Source: Globisporangium splendens (Eukaryota > Oomycota > Peronosporomycetes > Pythiales > Pythiaceae). Taken from it: a stretch of DNA of 64,000 bases. Below, piece after piece: positions 10,597-22,015 of the stretch. The stretch spans positions 479,596 to 543,595 of the forward strand of contig VFIW01000042.1 of NCBI GenBank assembly GCA_006386115.1, read 5' to 3'. The first letter of the stretch is position 1; each line of letters begins with the position of its first letter. The notes under the pieces are model-generated. The model did not search any database. It saw only the letters and a list, made by a program, of their open reading frames with translations, and was not told where the DNA came from. The position numbers were made by a program, and so were the translations under genes.

Positions 10597-11285
10597 TGAA
10601 TGCATGCCGTCGTCCCCATTTCTCACTGGGAGCTCGGACTTCGCAGATGTCAAGATATCAAACGAAGCTACCATGAGACCCACTAGTGTCCACACTGCCG
10701 CGTTGATCGTTTGGCAGGCATCATCGTGCTCTAATCACATAATCGAGTAGCATGCGCACGTTTTTTGTCGAAGTACGTATGACTCGTTGCCGTTCTGTAC
10801 GTGAGGTGAAAGATTGTGATAATTTGGCTAGTGGTGGTGGTGGGGGCTCTTTAAGGAGGTTCGCGGGACGTGCTATGCGCGCCATCAAGAGGTGGATTAG
10901 TAACGAACGTGTGTCAGCATGTCATGCACGAAAGTGGCATTTGCTGCTTCCTCGGTTTTGCACTCAAACTGCGAGCTAATAATTCGTCTGTCGCATGGCT
11001 TTCAGCAAGACTTCGAAAGTTAACTTCGACGAAGTGTTATTTTGTTGTTGCTGCATGCTAAGACGGAAAGCCACCAAGTCATCGAAAATTGTCTGCGATC
11101 TCTTCTTAGTGAGGTCGTAGCGCATGGTCAGTCTCCCATCCAGTATTCATCAAATGACTTCAATCACGCCACGCACGCCATCCATTGTCCAAAATTTACT
11201 TGTTGCTCCTTTATAGAAAAGTTGCCAGATTCTCTTCCAAATTGAAAAGCGTTGCATCGGCTGCTATGGTGCCAGAGTCCCTGCA
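10597..11285. other. Intergenic region upstream of the FAR1/Ulp1-like cluster
   Basis: No supported gene. Short plus-strand frames at 10752-10979 and 10870-11061 have no domain or promoter. Confidence 0.45.
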
Positions 11286-13813
11286 TCAACTCCATTGGAT
11301 GTCGTGCACGTCTTGGCGGTTCACGACCTGGATGGCTTGCATCAGGTAGCGAACGCGGTAGTAGTCCAACGACTCGATGGGGATGTCTGCCCACTTTGTC
11401 TCGAGCAAGATGCACTCCAAGAACAGCAGTGCGAGGATGCCACTGTCGATGGACGCATTGTTCTCTGCCGCTGCCGCCAGACTCGGTGCAAATTGAACTG
11501 TCAGATACGAGTCGAACCCGGTCACGAGACTCGCGAGAACCTCTTTCATCTCGGCAAAGTCGGACTCGCTTGCTGCATATATGGTGCACTCTATCCTGGA
11601 GCGATTGAGGAAGAACGCTCCCCATCGATTCACGCTCGTAAGTGGAGTGACGCCGAGTATCCGTTCGGTTGGCGTCGTCAACGCCCCATAGGCGCTTGCT
11701 CGTCGCCAGCGCTCTCGATCGTCGCCTGGTTCCAACAGGAAACTCGGACACACGAAGCGCGCCGTCGCATGGAACCGCGCATGCATGTGCAGTATAATTG
11801 CTTTCACGCAGTCCACGTCGATCGTTGACGTGCTCGAGCCGAATCGGAGCAGATTCGTGCCAAGAATCGAGTCTGTGAAGCGAACTTTCACGTCGCCGTT
11901 GATACTGTCGCCACGAACCACAGTCTTCATGAGCGGCATAAACTGGACAGCGTCCAGAAATGTGTCCTACGGCAAACACGGAAAAGATCGAGTCATGTAA
12001 GAGAGAACTAGAAAAGAGCAACAAGAAACAGACATCGCACTATACCTTGCTGGAACCATAGTACTCATCAAATGATGGCGGCGGCGGTGAGCGCACTCGA
12101 AACGTCTTCGCGTGGATCCAGTCGATCACGCTCTTGACGTCACGGATCGTCTGCCGTACATGGTGAATCAGTTTCATCGCTCGAATCTGGCGCGATGAGA
12201 TCGTGACCTGGACACTAGAGAAGGTCTGGGATCCTTGGTGTGTTCTTTGTCTTAAAGTCACGGGCAGCGCCACACCGATCGACGACGGATGCAATCCGTG
12301 GTACCGACAGTACGTCACGATCTCGTTTTCGCAGCCGTAGATCACATACTTTGGCAAAATGAACGCAATATTGCTGTCCACTGTATTGGTAGCTGTCGAT
12401 AGGCGCACAATCTCATGGTTGAACCCAGAGATCGAGCGCGGGATGCCTTCTGCGCGTGCGACTTCGACGGGATCGATCTACCAAAACAGATTATATTGGC
12501 ATGTGGGCTATCAAATCGTGAGAGAGAACCGCGCCACCTCAAATACGATACGCACCTGGTCGTGGATTTGCTGGTAGCAAAAGCGCGAAGCCAGCATTGC
12601 CTCCAATCGGGACAGCCTCACTGGTGCCGTTCCACTTTGTGGACGAATCGTTTCGTGTTCGCCCTCGCTCTCGTTGCCGTCTTGTGTCATGTCTTCTGCG
12701 CGTCTTTTCCTGCTTTCGGTGCTGGAACTTTGCTGCTGATTATCCACGCCACTGGGTTCTTGCTCCTGCTGATCACTGGACGAGTCATCGCCGCCATCAT
12801 CGTCGCTCTCAGGAAACGCGTGCCCATCAGTACGCTGCGCAGCACCATCTGAGTGGTTCGCTGCTGCCGCGTCGATCAGTTTCCAGCGCCTGATATAGTT
12901 TTGAAGATCTTTCCGTGTCGGTGCCCGGTCTTCACCTGCGGGTTTCATCATAGGACAGGTTACATGAGCTTCTCAGCACATCTAGTCCAGTTAATTCATT
13001 TAACGCCAATGAAGCGATCGTACCTGTGATCTCCTTGATGCGCTTGGCGACACGTGCATGAATCTCCTGTACGCTCGCCCCACTGTCATGCAATCGCAAC
13101 ACGAAGCGCTGTAGCGCCGGGTCCTTGATTCTTCGGTTCTCTGGGTACGCGAAGTAGCGCTCTCGGTCACACGGGTGGTTGTGGAATCCGTCGAGCTGGA
13201 CGGCAATAAAGTACCTCGCGTCGGCGAACTGGAGCGTGGCCTTGATCTTGGCTGTGCAGCCCATGTCGCGCACCAGCGTGTGGTTGCGCACCCCTTTGCC
13301 GCGGCGCTGGCCCGCAGCCGCATGTGTGCACGCGTAGATGCGCTGGTAGTACCTCCACTCCTCAGGCAGCATCGTCCATTTGCGGCCTTTCGCATTGCGC
13401 GCTTCGAGCGCTTCGTTCCGCGTCTTGATCGGGATCGAGTTGCGCACCTTGAAGAGCTGGTACACGCTCTCCATGAACTCGCGCAGGTACGCATCCAGCG
13501 CGTCCCAGGACGCAAACACGCTCGGGAAGCTCTCGAACACGTGCTTCTCTTCGTCTGATGCAGAGGGAGAATCGAGTGATGGTGCAGTCATAACAGGAAT
13601 GGAGTGATTAGCTACGGAAGTGCTCGTGCTCGGTGTTGCCGCGCCGTTGCCACCTTCGCTGGGCGTCGAGGCATCGCCACTGGAGCGCGGTCTGGGCACC
13701 GGAGACGTCTCTTCTAGCGAACTACGCGTTGCACCGTTGCGTGTGGCGGCTGCAGGCCGTTGGTCACGCGGAGAAGACACCGCATTCGGCGCAGTGCCGC
13801 TCGTTGTCGCCAT
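11286..13813 (-). CDS. FAR1-like zinc-finger / Ulp1-like fusion protein, copy A (4 exons, 760 aa)
   Basis: Spliced model, minus strand: exons 13813-13024, 12935-12556, 12477-12046 and 11966-11286. Introns are GT-AG, 78-88 bp, in phases 1, 0, 0, identical to the other three copies. Residues about 93-235 contain the FAR1/WRKY-GCM1-type pattern: Cys162 in YACTHA, Cys186 in MGCTAK, then HNH (211-213). Residues about 264-390 form an acidic, Gln/Ser-rich linker with the basic patch SRKRRAED. Residues 391-534 are a middle domain shared by all copies (ISGF, YGCEN.IVTYCRYHG). Residues 535-760 resemble a C48/Ulp1 protease core, but the expected His is Arg648 (NRWGAF), the Asp is Asn655 and the Cys is Ser709 (IDSGILALLF). 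I infer a nuclear DNA-binding protein with an inactive protease-like domain, possibly transposon-derived. ATG 13813 was preferred over 13873 because the paralogues also begin MA-. Confidence 0.72.
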
Positions 13814-13858
13814 GTGCGTGTGTGTGTTTATGAGGGGTGCTGGAGACACCTGGTGTTC

Positions 13859-13874
13859 AGTGACATATGTCACT
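13859..13874. promoter_or_regulatory. 16-bp perfect palindrome upstream of copy A
   Basis: AGTGACATATGTCACT is a perfect 16-bp dyad, 46 bp before the copy A ATG (minus strand). It contains the E-box-like core CATATG. It could be a dimeric transcription-factor site; this is inference from symmetry and position only. Confidence 0.4.
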
Positions 13875-14154
13875 CAAAAGCAATGCAGTACAGCTGACAC
13901 CGTTTAGAATAGAATTGATCGATGAAACAATTGAAACTATTGGACTCAATTGATATCCATATACTGCTGTTTGGGGTCTCAAAAATGTCGTCTTGCTGGT
14001 GTCACCTGCTTGTATAGTTTGGTGAAGCGATTTCCTTACCAGCTGTCCCCATCAGTGAATGCCTTGTGTGCGCTCTCTCATGAGTTAAACGAGCAACTCT
14101 AAGCAATGGTGATAGTGCTACTTGGGCTAACCACTTCTTTCCGTGACTTCTAGG

Positions 14155-15212
14155 CTACTTGTTCTCCTCTGAAGTGCCAAAGAAGTGTTGGGTCATCATG
14201 GCACCAAGTAAGAACGCCCCAGTCCATGAAAGCGAGTGCATTGCGCCGACCGACCAGCCGCGATAAAAGCCGCGGATCCCGTGCTGGGAGTACACGCGCT
14301 TTGCCGCGCCGCGCAGACTCAACGCGCCGTCGGATGCAGTTTGCATCTGTGCCTTGAGCACACCCGCGGGGTACAAGACATTCCATGTCGTAGCCGCCGC
14401 GAGTCCGAGGGAAGCGAAGGTATAGAACGGATAGACCTCTTTCGTCGACTCCGTGTGGTGCCATTTCGCAAACGCCGACATGTACGTTTCGTGGCTGCCA
14501 ACGAACAAAAGAGTGGCCGGCACATAAAGGAGCAGCAGCCCCGAGTACCCGCGGAACAGACCCCGAGCACCCTCGAGGTGGAACACCTTTTGCAGGCAGT
14601 CCCAGGGTCCACGGTACTCTGTCACAGCCAGACACGCAAACACATTAGCTATTTTGTACACGCAAGGCGTAAGGCGAAGCGTGCAGACCCATACCTCCCG
14701 TGCCCAAGCGACCACGCTGGAATTGCAACTTGGTCTGAATCAGTTCGGCAGGGGCAATAGCTTAAATGGATAGCAACAAACAGCAGTCGCGGTGAGCGTG
14801 GTGTTTTAGAACGAGCATTGATCCTTTCGGATTCACGGCGCACCGTGATCGAGAAGACGCTTGCTACAGTCCCCACAATCGCTTCGTCGAGCATCGTAAA
14901 CTCGTGCTCGCCATCGTATCCGCTTTGTTTCCGCGCGTGCAGCGCGAGTACCGCGCTCTTGGCGATACCGCTCGCACTGGAGATCGTCGCACTTGCAAGG
15001 GCGGAGCTCGAGAGCGCGGGCACAGCGCCCTTCCAGAGCGATGCCACGCCTTCCTCAGCCGCGATCCGCTTGAAGCAGTGAATCGCGCCGCTGTACGACT
15101 TGACGACGCCCTGAGTCTGCAGTCGCGTCTTCACGACTCCAAATGGTAGTCCGGTGTAGACGCCGCAGAACCCGCCAACAGCGGTTGCCAGTATCTCGCG
15201 CACGTCCGTCAT
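14155..15212 (-). CDS. Mitochondrial carrier family (SLC25) protein, 3 exons, 301 aa
   Basis: Spliced model, minus strand: exons 15212-14837, 14760-14695 and 14618-14155, two 76-bp introns, total 301 residues, the usual carrier length. Three carrier repeats are visible. The first begins with PFGVVKTRLQTQ, the second with PAELIQTKLQ (partly on the 66-bp middle exon) and the third with YPAGVLKAQMQT. Typical odd-helix glycine blocks (LFRGYSGLLLLYVPAT, FYRGWSVGAMHS) follow. Carriers move metabolites across the inner mitochondrial membrane. The signature PX[DE]XX[KR] is Gly at the acidic position in repeats 1 and 3 and Gln at the basic position in repeat 2, so the substrate cannot be assigned. The first intron donor (GTGAAT) was chosen because it restores the frame with the acceptor at 14761; it is the least certain junction. 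Confidence 0.78.
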
Positions 15213-15382
15213 CTCTCTGTCTGCCTTAATGGGTGTCTGCGTGCACTCGACAGCGCAAAGCGATTTGTGTGACCTCAGAGCGTGGGCATCTTTGGACGGT
15301 ACTGCTTGAGTCCAGCAGGCACGCTATCTCTTCACGTCCAGGTTGGTCAAATTTGACCTCTCATAAAGTCAAGGAATCCAGT

Positions 15383-15415
15383 CGAGAATGATGGTCGATG
15401 ATGCCATCATTCTCG
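15383..15415. repeat. 12-bp perfect inverted repeat with a 9-nt loop
   Basis: CGAGAATGATGG and CCATCATTCTCG flank nine bases. The hairpin lies between the 3' end of copy B (15503) and the 5' end of the carrier gene (15212). A partial third copy (ACCATCATTCT) follows at about 15431. It could act in 3'-end formation of copy B or as a dyad operator for the carrier gene. Confidence 0.55.
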
Positions 15416-15502
15416 TCGCATGCTTGTCAACTACCATCATTCTGCTTGCAGCCATCCATGTTATCCTGTATCCTGAGCACTCAATAGCTACATTTTGAAC
15501 CC

Positions 15503-18098
15503 TTATGCTCCAAACCACTGGATTTCGTGCAAGTCCTGCTTACTCACGACCTGAGTCGCGTGCATCAGATAGCGGAGCCGATAGTAGTCCAATGTTGAGG
15601 CTGAGAGCGGGATGTCGGTCCACGTACTGCGCACCAGGACGCACTCGAGAAAGAGCAGCGCCAGGATCCCACTCGCGTTAGTCGATGCTGCTTCTGCTGT
15701 TGGGCACGGTGAATACATAAACACGACATTCTTCACAAATGGGCGAAACAAACTCGTGAGCGATTGCTTCAGCTCGTTGAATGCCGCGTCGTCCGGTGCA
15801 TACACGAAACACTGCCTCTTTGGCCAGTTCAGAACGAACGAGCCCCAATGACTAGATTGGAGTTGCGCAACACCCATCACCGTCTCTTTTTGCGCTGTGA
15901 ACGCTCCGTACGAACTCGCTTTCCGACTGCGTTCTCGCTCGTCTGTCTCCAACAGATAGCTTGGGCACACAAAGCTCGCGTCTGCAAATCGAGCATGCAG
16001 ATGCAACAGAATCGCTTTCATGCAGTCGACGTCCAGATTCGTATTCGAGCAAAAACGGAGGACCCGAGCGCCAACAATCGTGTCTGTGAATTCGTGTCCT
16101 CCGATGAACGTAGCTCCACGAATCACAGTCTTTGTCAACGGTGTGAGCTTCAGAGCTGACAGAAAACGGTCCTAAGCATCAAATAATAAATAACAATGAG
16201 CATCTTTTCAACATTGACACATTTTGATCGCAGCAACAACAACCACAAATACCTTGTTCCAATGAGCGTAGTCAGCAAACGCAGAAGGAAGAGCAACGCC
16301 GTTTATTTGCAACTTGGCAGAAATATGGAGCCACTCGATCATGCCGTTGGCATCGCGGATGTTCTGACGCGCCAGGTGGATCTGTTTCATCACTCGCAAC
16401 TGTCGAGACGAGATGATTGCAAGAGTCGTTGTCTCGGACGAGAACTGTTTGACTACTGGGAGTTTCACGCCGACCGACGATGGGTGCACTCCATGATACC
16501 GACAGTACGTGACGATCCCATTTTCACAACCGTAGATCACATACTGCGGCAGCAGAAAGTCGACGTCTTCGCTTGCTTCCGATGCAGTCAGCAGCACAAT
16601 CTCGTGCACGAAGCCAGAGATCGAGTGCGGGAGGGTCTGGACACGTGCGATGGCCACATCTTCAATCTACAACCACATCACGCAACTCACAAAGGTTAAA
16701 CAAGTCCAAACAGTGGTCGTTTATGTGGTGTTGAGATGAGCAGCGTGCCTGTTTGTGAGTAAGCTGATACGAATACGGCGTGTCGAGAAGCACTTCAAGA
16801 TGGCACAGCTTGACTGGTGCGAGTGCCTTCCTCATTGTCATAAACCCTTCCAGATCGTCATCATGTCCGGCAACTTCGTCTGCTTTTCGCTTCTTGCTGT
16901 TGCTTTCAGTACCCATGAATACCGTGGAGGGATCCACCACATCATCAGCGTTGTCGTGTTCGTGCTCCTCGTATGGTTCCTCATCGTCGTCCTCGCCTCT
17001 TGTTTGTATCTGTGGCTCTGTCGTCATGTCAGTCTCTGCTTGTTTCGCAGCCTTGAGCCGCGAAATGGTGTTGTGGAGATCAGCCCTTGTCGGTACGCCT
17101 CCCTCACCTACAACAAAACACGCACAGATATCCAGCTATGCGTCAATACACTCCATTGCTGACCAAGCAAGTGAGGTACCCCAGAACAAGCTCGTTAAAC
17201 CATTACCTCGTGTCTCTACGATCAGCTTCGCGAGGCGGCGCTGGATTTCTCCAAAACTCATGCCGCGCTCATGCATTTGCAGCACCTTACGCAGCAGCGC
17301 CGGGTCCTTGATGCGCCGGTTCTCCGGGTACCCGTAGTACCGCTCCTTGTCGCACGGGTGGTTGTGGAACCCGTCGAGTCTCACCGAAATGTAGTACAAC
17401 TTGGTCACACGGTCGACCTTGAGCGTCGCGTTCATGCGCGCCGTGCACCCCGTGTCGCGCACAGATCCATGAACGCGTAGTCCTTTACCGCGATTGCGAG
17501 GCCTCACACCGTGCGTGCAGCCGTAGATGCGACTGTAGAACTGCCACGACTCCGGGAGCTTTTGGTACGCGCTGTCCGTCGAGTGCCGCTGCGCGATGCG
17601 CTCGTTACGCCGCTTGACAGGCACCGACGTGCGCACGCCGAACATCTGGTACGAGTGCTCCTTGAACTCCTGCACGTACGCGTCGAGCGCTTCCCAGGAC
17701 GGGAACCGGTCCGGAAAGCTCTCGGCCGCATACTTGACGTCAACGCCGTTCCCAGTCGCAGTCGCAGTCGCTGGTGCATCCATAGGCGTCTCAGTCTCGG
17801 TCGCTGTAGCCCCTTGGACACCACTACGTTCTGCTGCGTCATCTTGACCGGCTTCATCATCTACCTGGGGCTCAGGGCTGTCGTCGGAAGCGCTGCTTTT
17901 AGGTGGAGCTGGTGCCGTTGAGAACGGCAGCGCCGATGGCTCCAGTGGCGCGGGGGAGAGCGGCGGCGACGGCATCGCGTTCATCATGTCACCCAGTCCA
18001 GGCGTGCGGCGCGGCAACGCCGTCGCATACGCCGCAGAAGCGGATGAAGACGCGGCGGCAGCATGCGCCTCGGCGACGGACGCTGCGGTTCGCGCCAT
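15503..18098 (-). CDS. FAR1-like zinc-finger / Ulp1-like fusion protein, copy B (4 exons, 777 aa)
   Basis: Spliced model, minus strand: exons 18098-17207, 17107-16749, 16666-16253 and 16171-15503, introns of 99, 82 and 81 bp, phases 1, 0, 0. Intron 2 begins GC (CAG|GCACGC) where copies A, C and D have GT at the same place, so it is either a GC-AG intron or a damaged donor. The N-terminus MARTAASVAEAH through MMNA is shared with copy D because it lies in the inverted repeat; beyond that the two diverge. The zinc-finger region keeps C, C and HNH. An acidic linker carries SKKRKADE. The C-terminal Ulp1-like domain has SSHWGSF (His653), Asn660 in place of Asp, and Ser712 in NASGILALLF in place of Cys. 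The protease function is therefore probably lost. Confidence 0.68.
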
Positions 18099-18799
18099 GA
18101 TGGAGGTGGCTCGTTTCGTATTTGCCTCTATCGAGATGGTTGGGGATTTTGAAAAATGGTATACTCTGCCTCACTTTAACGATGTTTTAATAGTGACCAA
18201 ATTCCAATAACTGAGATAGACCTTATTTCTTACTGACACGCACATTACTAAGTGAAGGGAAACAGTGGCTCACTCAAAGCTGAATACCGGGATTGTACCG
18301 AAACGATGGGCACTGTCGCTAGCACCTGAGCACGACGATCGCCGTCATGGGGAATGAAACTCCGAGTCCGTGTGAGCAATCTGCGTAGCGCGCGGGGACA
18401 ACTCCCATTCTATCGAGTCAATGCGCTCGAAGATATTGGTTTTGTTTGGAGCAATAGTGACGACAGATGGGAGAAGATCCTCCCGTCGCTGTGTACATTC
18501 CGGTCTGTATACGCTCATTGTCGGGTACCTGTGAAGTTTGTGGTCCCAAAGGAAGTTCCGTGACCCGAACCATTGTGGAGCGTGAACTTGGACAACATCG
18601 TCGCAAGAATTCATTCCCAGGGGGATTACATTCGACGGGTCTGCAGAGACATGGATCGTCTGGAGTATGGCGGCACCTCATCCTTCCGTGTCTTCAAACG
18701 TTTGAGACCGAGTTTGTCCATTGCACGGTTGACCGCAGCTGTATCGTGCCAGGAGATCTGCCATGATCTCAGAAGACGTGGAAGGCGCCACTGGGGAAA
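17977..18799. repeat. Left arm of an 823-bp near-perfect inverted repeat
   Basis: Reverse complement of 23368-24190. Two differences were found (17994/24173 and 18266/23901). The arm covers the first 122 bp of the copy B coding region, its 5' flank including the core promoter, and most of a broken helicase-associated-repeat gene. Identity stops abruptly at both ends: after the MMNA codons on the gene side and at TTTCCCC on the inner side. The spacer of about 4.57 kb contains copy C. Confidence 0.9.
18144..18160 (-). promoter_or_regulatory. Probable core promoter of copy B (within the inverted-repeat arm)
   Basis: Minus-strand sequence CCATTTTTCAAAATCC resembles the Inr plus flanking region (TCATTYY then CAWTTT) and lies 46-62 bp before the ATG at 18098. 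An identical element precedes copy D at 24007-24023. Confidence 0.5.
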
Positions 18800-19120
18800 T
18801 TGTTGAGTGACTCACTCTTCCAGCACCAATATGCAGACTTCCTTGCTGATAAGATGACTGCGCAGAAGGCGACAGAGTTGTGTAAATGCACTGTTTTTTT
18901 GCGTCTACCTTTGTGCATCAAATGCCAAGTACTATTACGAATCAAGCGCCATGATGTTGATTTTTGTCAGAAATCCCTTTCGAGTTGCCATAAAGTTCTG
19001 AAGCTTTTTCTGCAAAAGAACCATTTTGCCAGTGTGAACACCTCGATTTCAGTGGCAGAAGATCAGAAACTGCCCTCGAGGCACCAGAATCGTTCAAACA
19101 GAGTACCTGTATCGTCTTGA
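18354..19120 (+). pseudogene. Broken helicase-associated (HA) repeat protein gene, left copy
   Basis: One reading frame runs through two stop codons and, with one frame change, reads as HA-type repeats common in oomycetes: aromatic-containing units followed by VPxxFVVPxE, then a P-W-P-x-x-x-W pattern and LG-like ends. Here VPVKFVVPKEVP is followed by TGA where Trp is expected, then PEPLWSVNL. A second unit, SCIVPGDLP, is also followed by TGA and then SQKTWKAPLG. The frame continues to the right of the arm as FQHQYADF and a further degenerate unit ending near 19120. HA domains occur in or near superfamily 2 helicases; the role of these oomycete repeat proteins is not known to me. Clearly non-functional. 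Confidence 0.55.
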
Positions 19121-19475
19121 CTCCTGGGTCTTGGAGGCTTACCGTCCCTGTAGCTCTACTAAAGCGCTGCTTCTCGCAGGTGATCATCCCCCGATACAGC
19201 GGCAGTAGACCAACCAGACGTTGGTTTCGAGCACTTCAGAACACGCAGCGACATTGGCATCTGTGAAAAGATCGAATGTGACTGGGCAGGATCGAGTTCT
19301 ATTAAGAAAAATCGGATATACGAGCAAATCACTATCGTGTTCTCTTTCGCATACACTCGCAGACCTTCCTAAAGTCGACATAATAATGCATGCACCAGAT
19401 TGATGCTATCAGATTTCGATCGATGAACCTCTTTAGTTGAAATAAAGAGCTATTGGGTCATGCCACGCAACCTGT

Positions 19476-19498
19476 ATCAATTTGCGTGGCCAATTTGC
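19476..19498 (+). promoter_or_regulatory. Probable core promoter of copy C
   Basis: TCAATTTGCG followed by CCAATTTGCC resembles the Inr and flanking region. The position, 11-30 bp before 19509, favours the ATG at 19509 over the in-frame codon at 19482. Confidence 0.45.
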
Positions 19499-19508
19499 CA
19501 GCGCCAAC

Positions 19509-22015
19509 ATGGCGAGACGAGCGCGACCGGAGGGCAATGCCACGGCCGTCGCCGCTGGAAGCAGCAGCAGCACGCGCCGCAGTATGCGCACAAGCGAAGT
19601 GCCAGTTGAGGAGCCGACGCCGTGGCTCGTGGTCTCGTCTGCGCCGCGCGCGGTGCCGTCGCCAGCAGCGCCAGACTTGCGCTTGCGGCGCAGTAGCTTC
19701 ACTGTGACGCCAGCAGATGACGCCGAGCCCGTCGAGGAAAAAGGCGTGAGCCGCTCGCTCGAGAGCTTCCCGGCGTCGTTCGCCAGCTGGGACGAGCTCG
19801 ACGCGTACGTCCGCGAGTTCGGCGAGAGCACGTTCCAGCTGTTCCGCAAGCGCACGACGGTGTCGGTGGCCAAGCGGAACCAGGACATCACCAAGCGGGT
19901 CCAGGAGCGCAAGGCGCTGCGCAACTTCAAGCGCCCGGAGCTCATCCCTGAGGTCTGGGAGTTCTACTGCAAGACCTTCGTGTGCACGCACGGGCTCAAG
20001 AACTATCCGCGCGGCGACGGACGGCGCACGCACACGTCGGTCCGCGACACGGGCTGCACGGCGCGCATCCACGCGACGCTCAAGCTCGACAAGAACTCGG
20101 GCGCGTACGGGATCAGCGCGCGCGTGAGCGGCGCGCACAACCACGCGATCAGCAGGGAGCGGTACTTGTCCTACGCCGAGAACCGCAAGATCACGGACCC
20201 GGAGCTGCTGCGCGACATCGCCGACATGAGCGTGCGCGGCGAGTTGCCTAAGGCCATCCTCGCGCACATCACGCAGCGCATGCGTGAAATGACAGGTAGG
20301 TAGCTGCATGCAATGGACCTCATGCCTGTGTTGTTAGGTTCTGAGATGTCTTGTTTTGCTTTGTGTAGGAGAAGACTGCACGTACGACTTGAAGGCCGTG
20401 CGCAACATCATCTGGCGGCTCAAGCACGAGCAGACCGCTGCAGCAAAAGCTATAATTCGCTCTACGGCAGTGATACGCGACAATGCGAGACCTGGACGAG
20501 TGACGGCGACGACGGCGAGCGAACTTGTGACTATGCGCACTAAGCGCAAAACCGAATCGAGTCCACAGGTAGAGTCGGAAGATGGCTCGGCTGAGGAGGA
20601 GTTGCAACATCGTCGTCGCAAACACCAGCTGCATAGTGGTGAAGACAGCGTGCGGCTTTCAAGGCTGGAGATCCTGCTGAACACGTCCTACACGTACACG
20701 CTTATCCAGAAAGACGTGCGTGCCGTTTGCTGTCGTTGTTTTGGATCCATATGCGTGGAAGTCACCGTTTGACACATGAATTGCTTGCTTGTTGGTGTTT
20801 ACTGTCGCCATGTTTACAGGTTGGGAACGTGGCTATTGCCGCGGCAGAAATGATCCCCAACACGATCTCGGGGTTCGAGTACGAGGTCGTCGAGTTATAT
20901 TCATCATCATCACAAAGACCAACAACAGTAAATGTACCAGAAGACGTAACGTTCGTGCTTCCCAAGCACGCGCTCGTCGGGTGCGAGAACGGAATCGTGT
21001 CATATTGCGAGTCTCATAACCTGCTTCCCCAGTCAGTTGGTGTACGACTTCCCGTGCGGGTAGAACCTGGCGCAACACATGAGCTCCAAGTGTGCACCTT
21101 GTCGTCGCGTCAGCTGCTAGTCATGAAGCGCTACTACGTGGCTCGACACAGCATCTGCCATGCGAAACAAGCCATGGCGTGGATCCACGCGACGTCATTC
21201 ACAGCATACCCGTCCGCGCCGTTTGATGAATACGTCAATTACTCAAAGGTATGTAAATACGTGGTCTATGACGGCATTCAGATCCAAAGTTGTTTGACGT
21301 GTGTGAGCATTTGCTTCTTCAATGCTTCGAGTAGGATCTGCTCCTTCTTTCCATTGAGCTGCTGCCGCTATCGACGACGGTCGTTCGAGGAACAACTGTC
21401 GTCGTTGACGACGCAGACAACGAACGGCCGTTTGCCTTCACTGACACGATCTATGGGAGCAACCTGCTCCATTTTGCCTCGTCCAACGGCAGCGTTGACA
21501 TGGACTGCATGAAAGCCATTTTGCTGCACATGCATGCGCGGTTCCATACAAGAGCGAGCTTTGTGTGCCCCAGTTTCGCTCTCGAAGCAACCCAGGACGA
21601 GCGCAAAGCAAGAGCAAGCGGCTACGGAGCATTCTTGTCCCCGAACGACGTGATTGCTGGACTGTATCGGCTCCAATCAAGTCGCTGGGGTGGATTTCTA
21701 CTCGACTGTGCCAAGAAAACATGCTATCTGTACGCACCGAGCGATGCCGAGTACCACGAGTTGCAAACGGATATCAGGGACTTGTTCGTTGCATTCGGCA
21801 TGCGCGTCGACTTTGAGGTCTCGCCAAGTCCGCCGCTGACGTCGACTTGCGCGAACGATAGCGGCATCCTGGCGCTGCTCTTTGTTGAATGCATGTTGGT
21901 CAACAAGACCTGGGGCGACAGTCCTATGGATTCGCTCGACTACTTTCGCGTTCGATTCCTGATGCAAGCGATCCAAGTCGTGAACAAGCAAGATGTGCAT
22001 ACCATCACGTGGTGA
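19509..22015 (+). CDS. FAR1-like zinc-finger / Ulp1-like fusion protein, copy C (4 exons, 747 aa)
   Basis: Spliced model: exons 19509-20295, 20369-20715, 20820-21248 and 21335-22015; introns 73, 104 and 86 bp, GT-AG, phases 1, 0, 0. It is the most divergent in the zinc-finger region (Cys159 in VCTHG, Cys183 in TGCTAR, HNH at 210-212) but has the same layout. The linker has TKRKTESS instead of KKRK. In the Ulp1-like domain the expected His is Arg638 (SRWGGF), the Asp is retained (Asp645) and the Cys is Ser697 (NDSGILALLF). It lies inside the spacer of the B/D inverted repeat and is read outward toward D. Strong G/C preference at third positions produces long antisense frames here, which are shadows. 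Confidence 0.73.

Noticed and set aside
19458..20309. 283-codon minus-strand frame opposite exon 1 of copy C
   Set aside because: Arg/Ala/Leu-rich shadow of a GC3-rich exon; the plus strand has the conserved zinc-finger motif.
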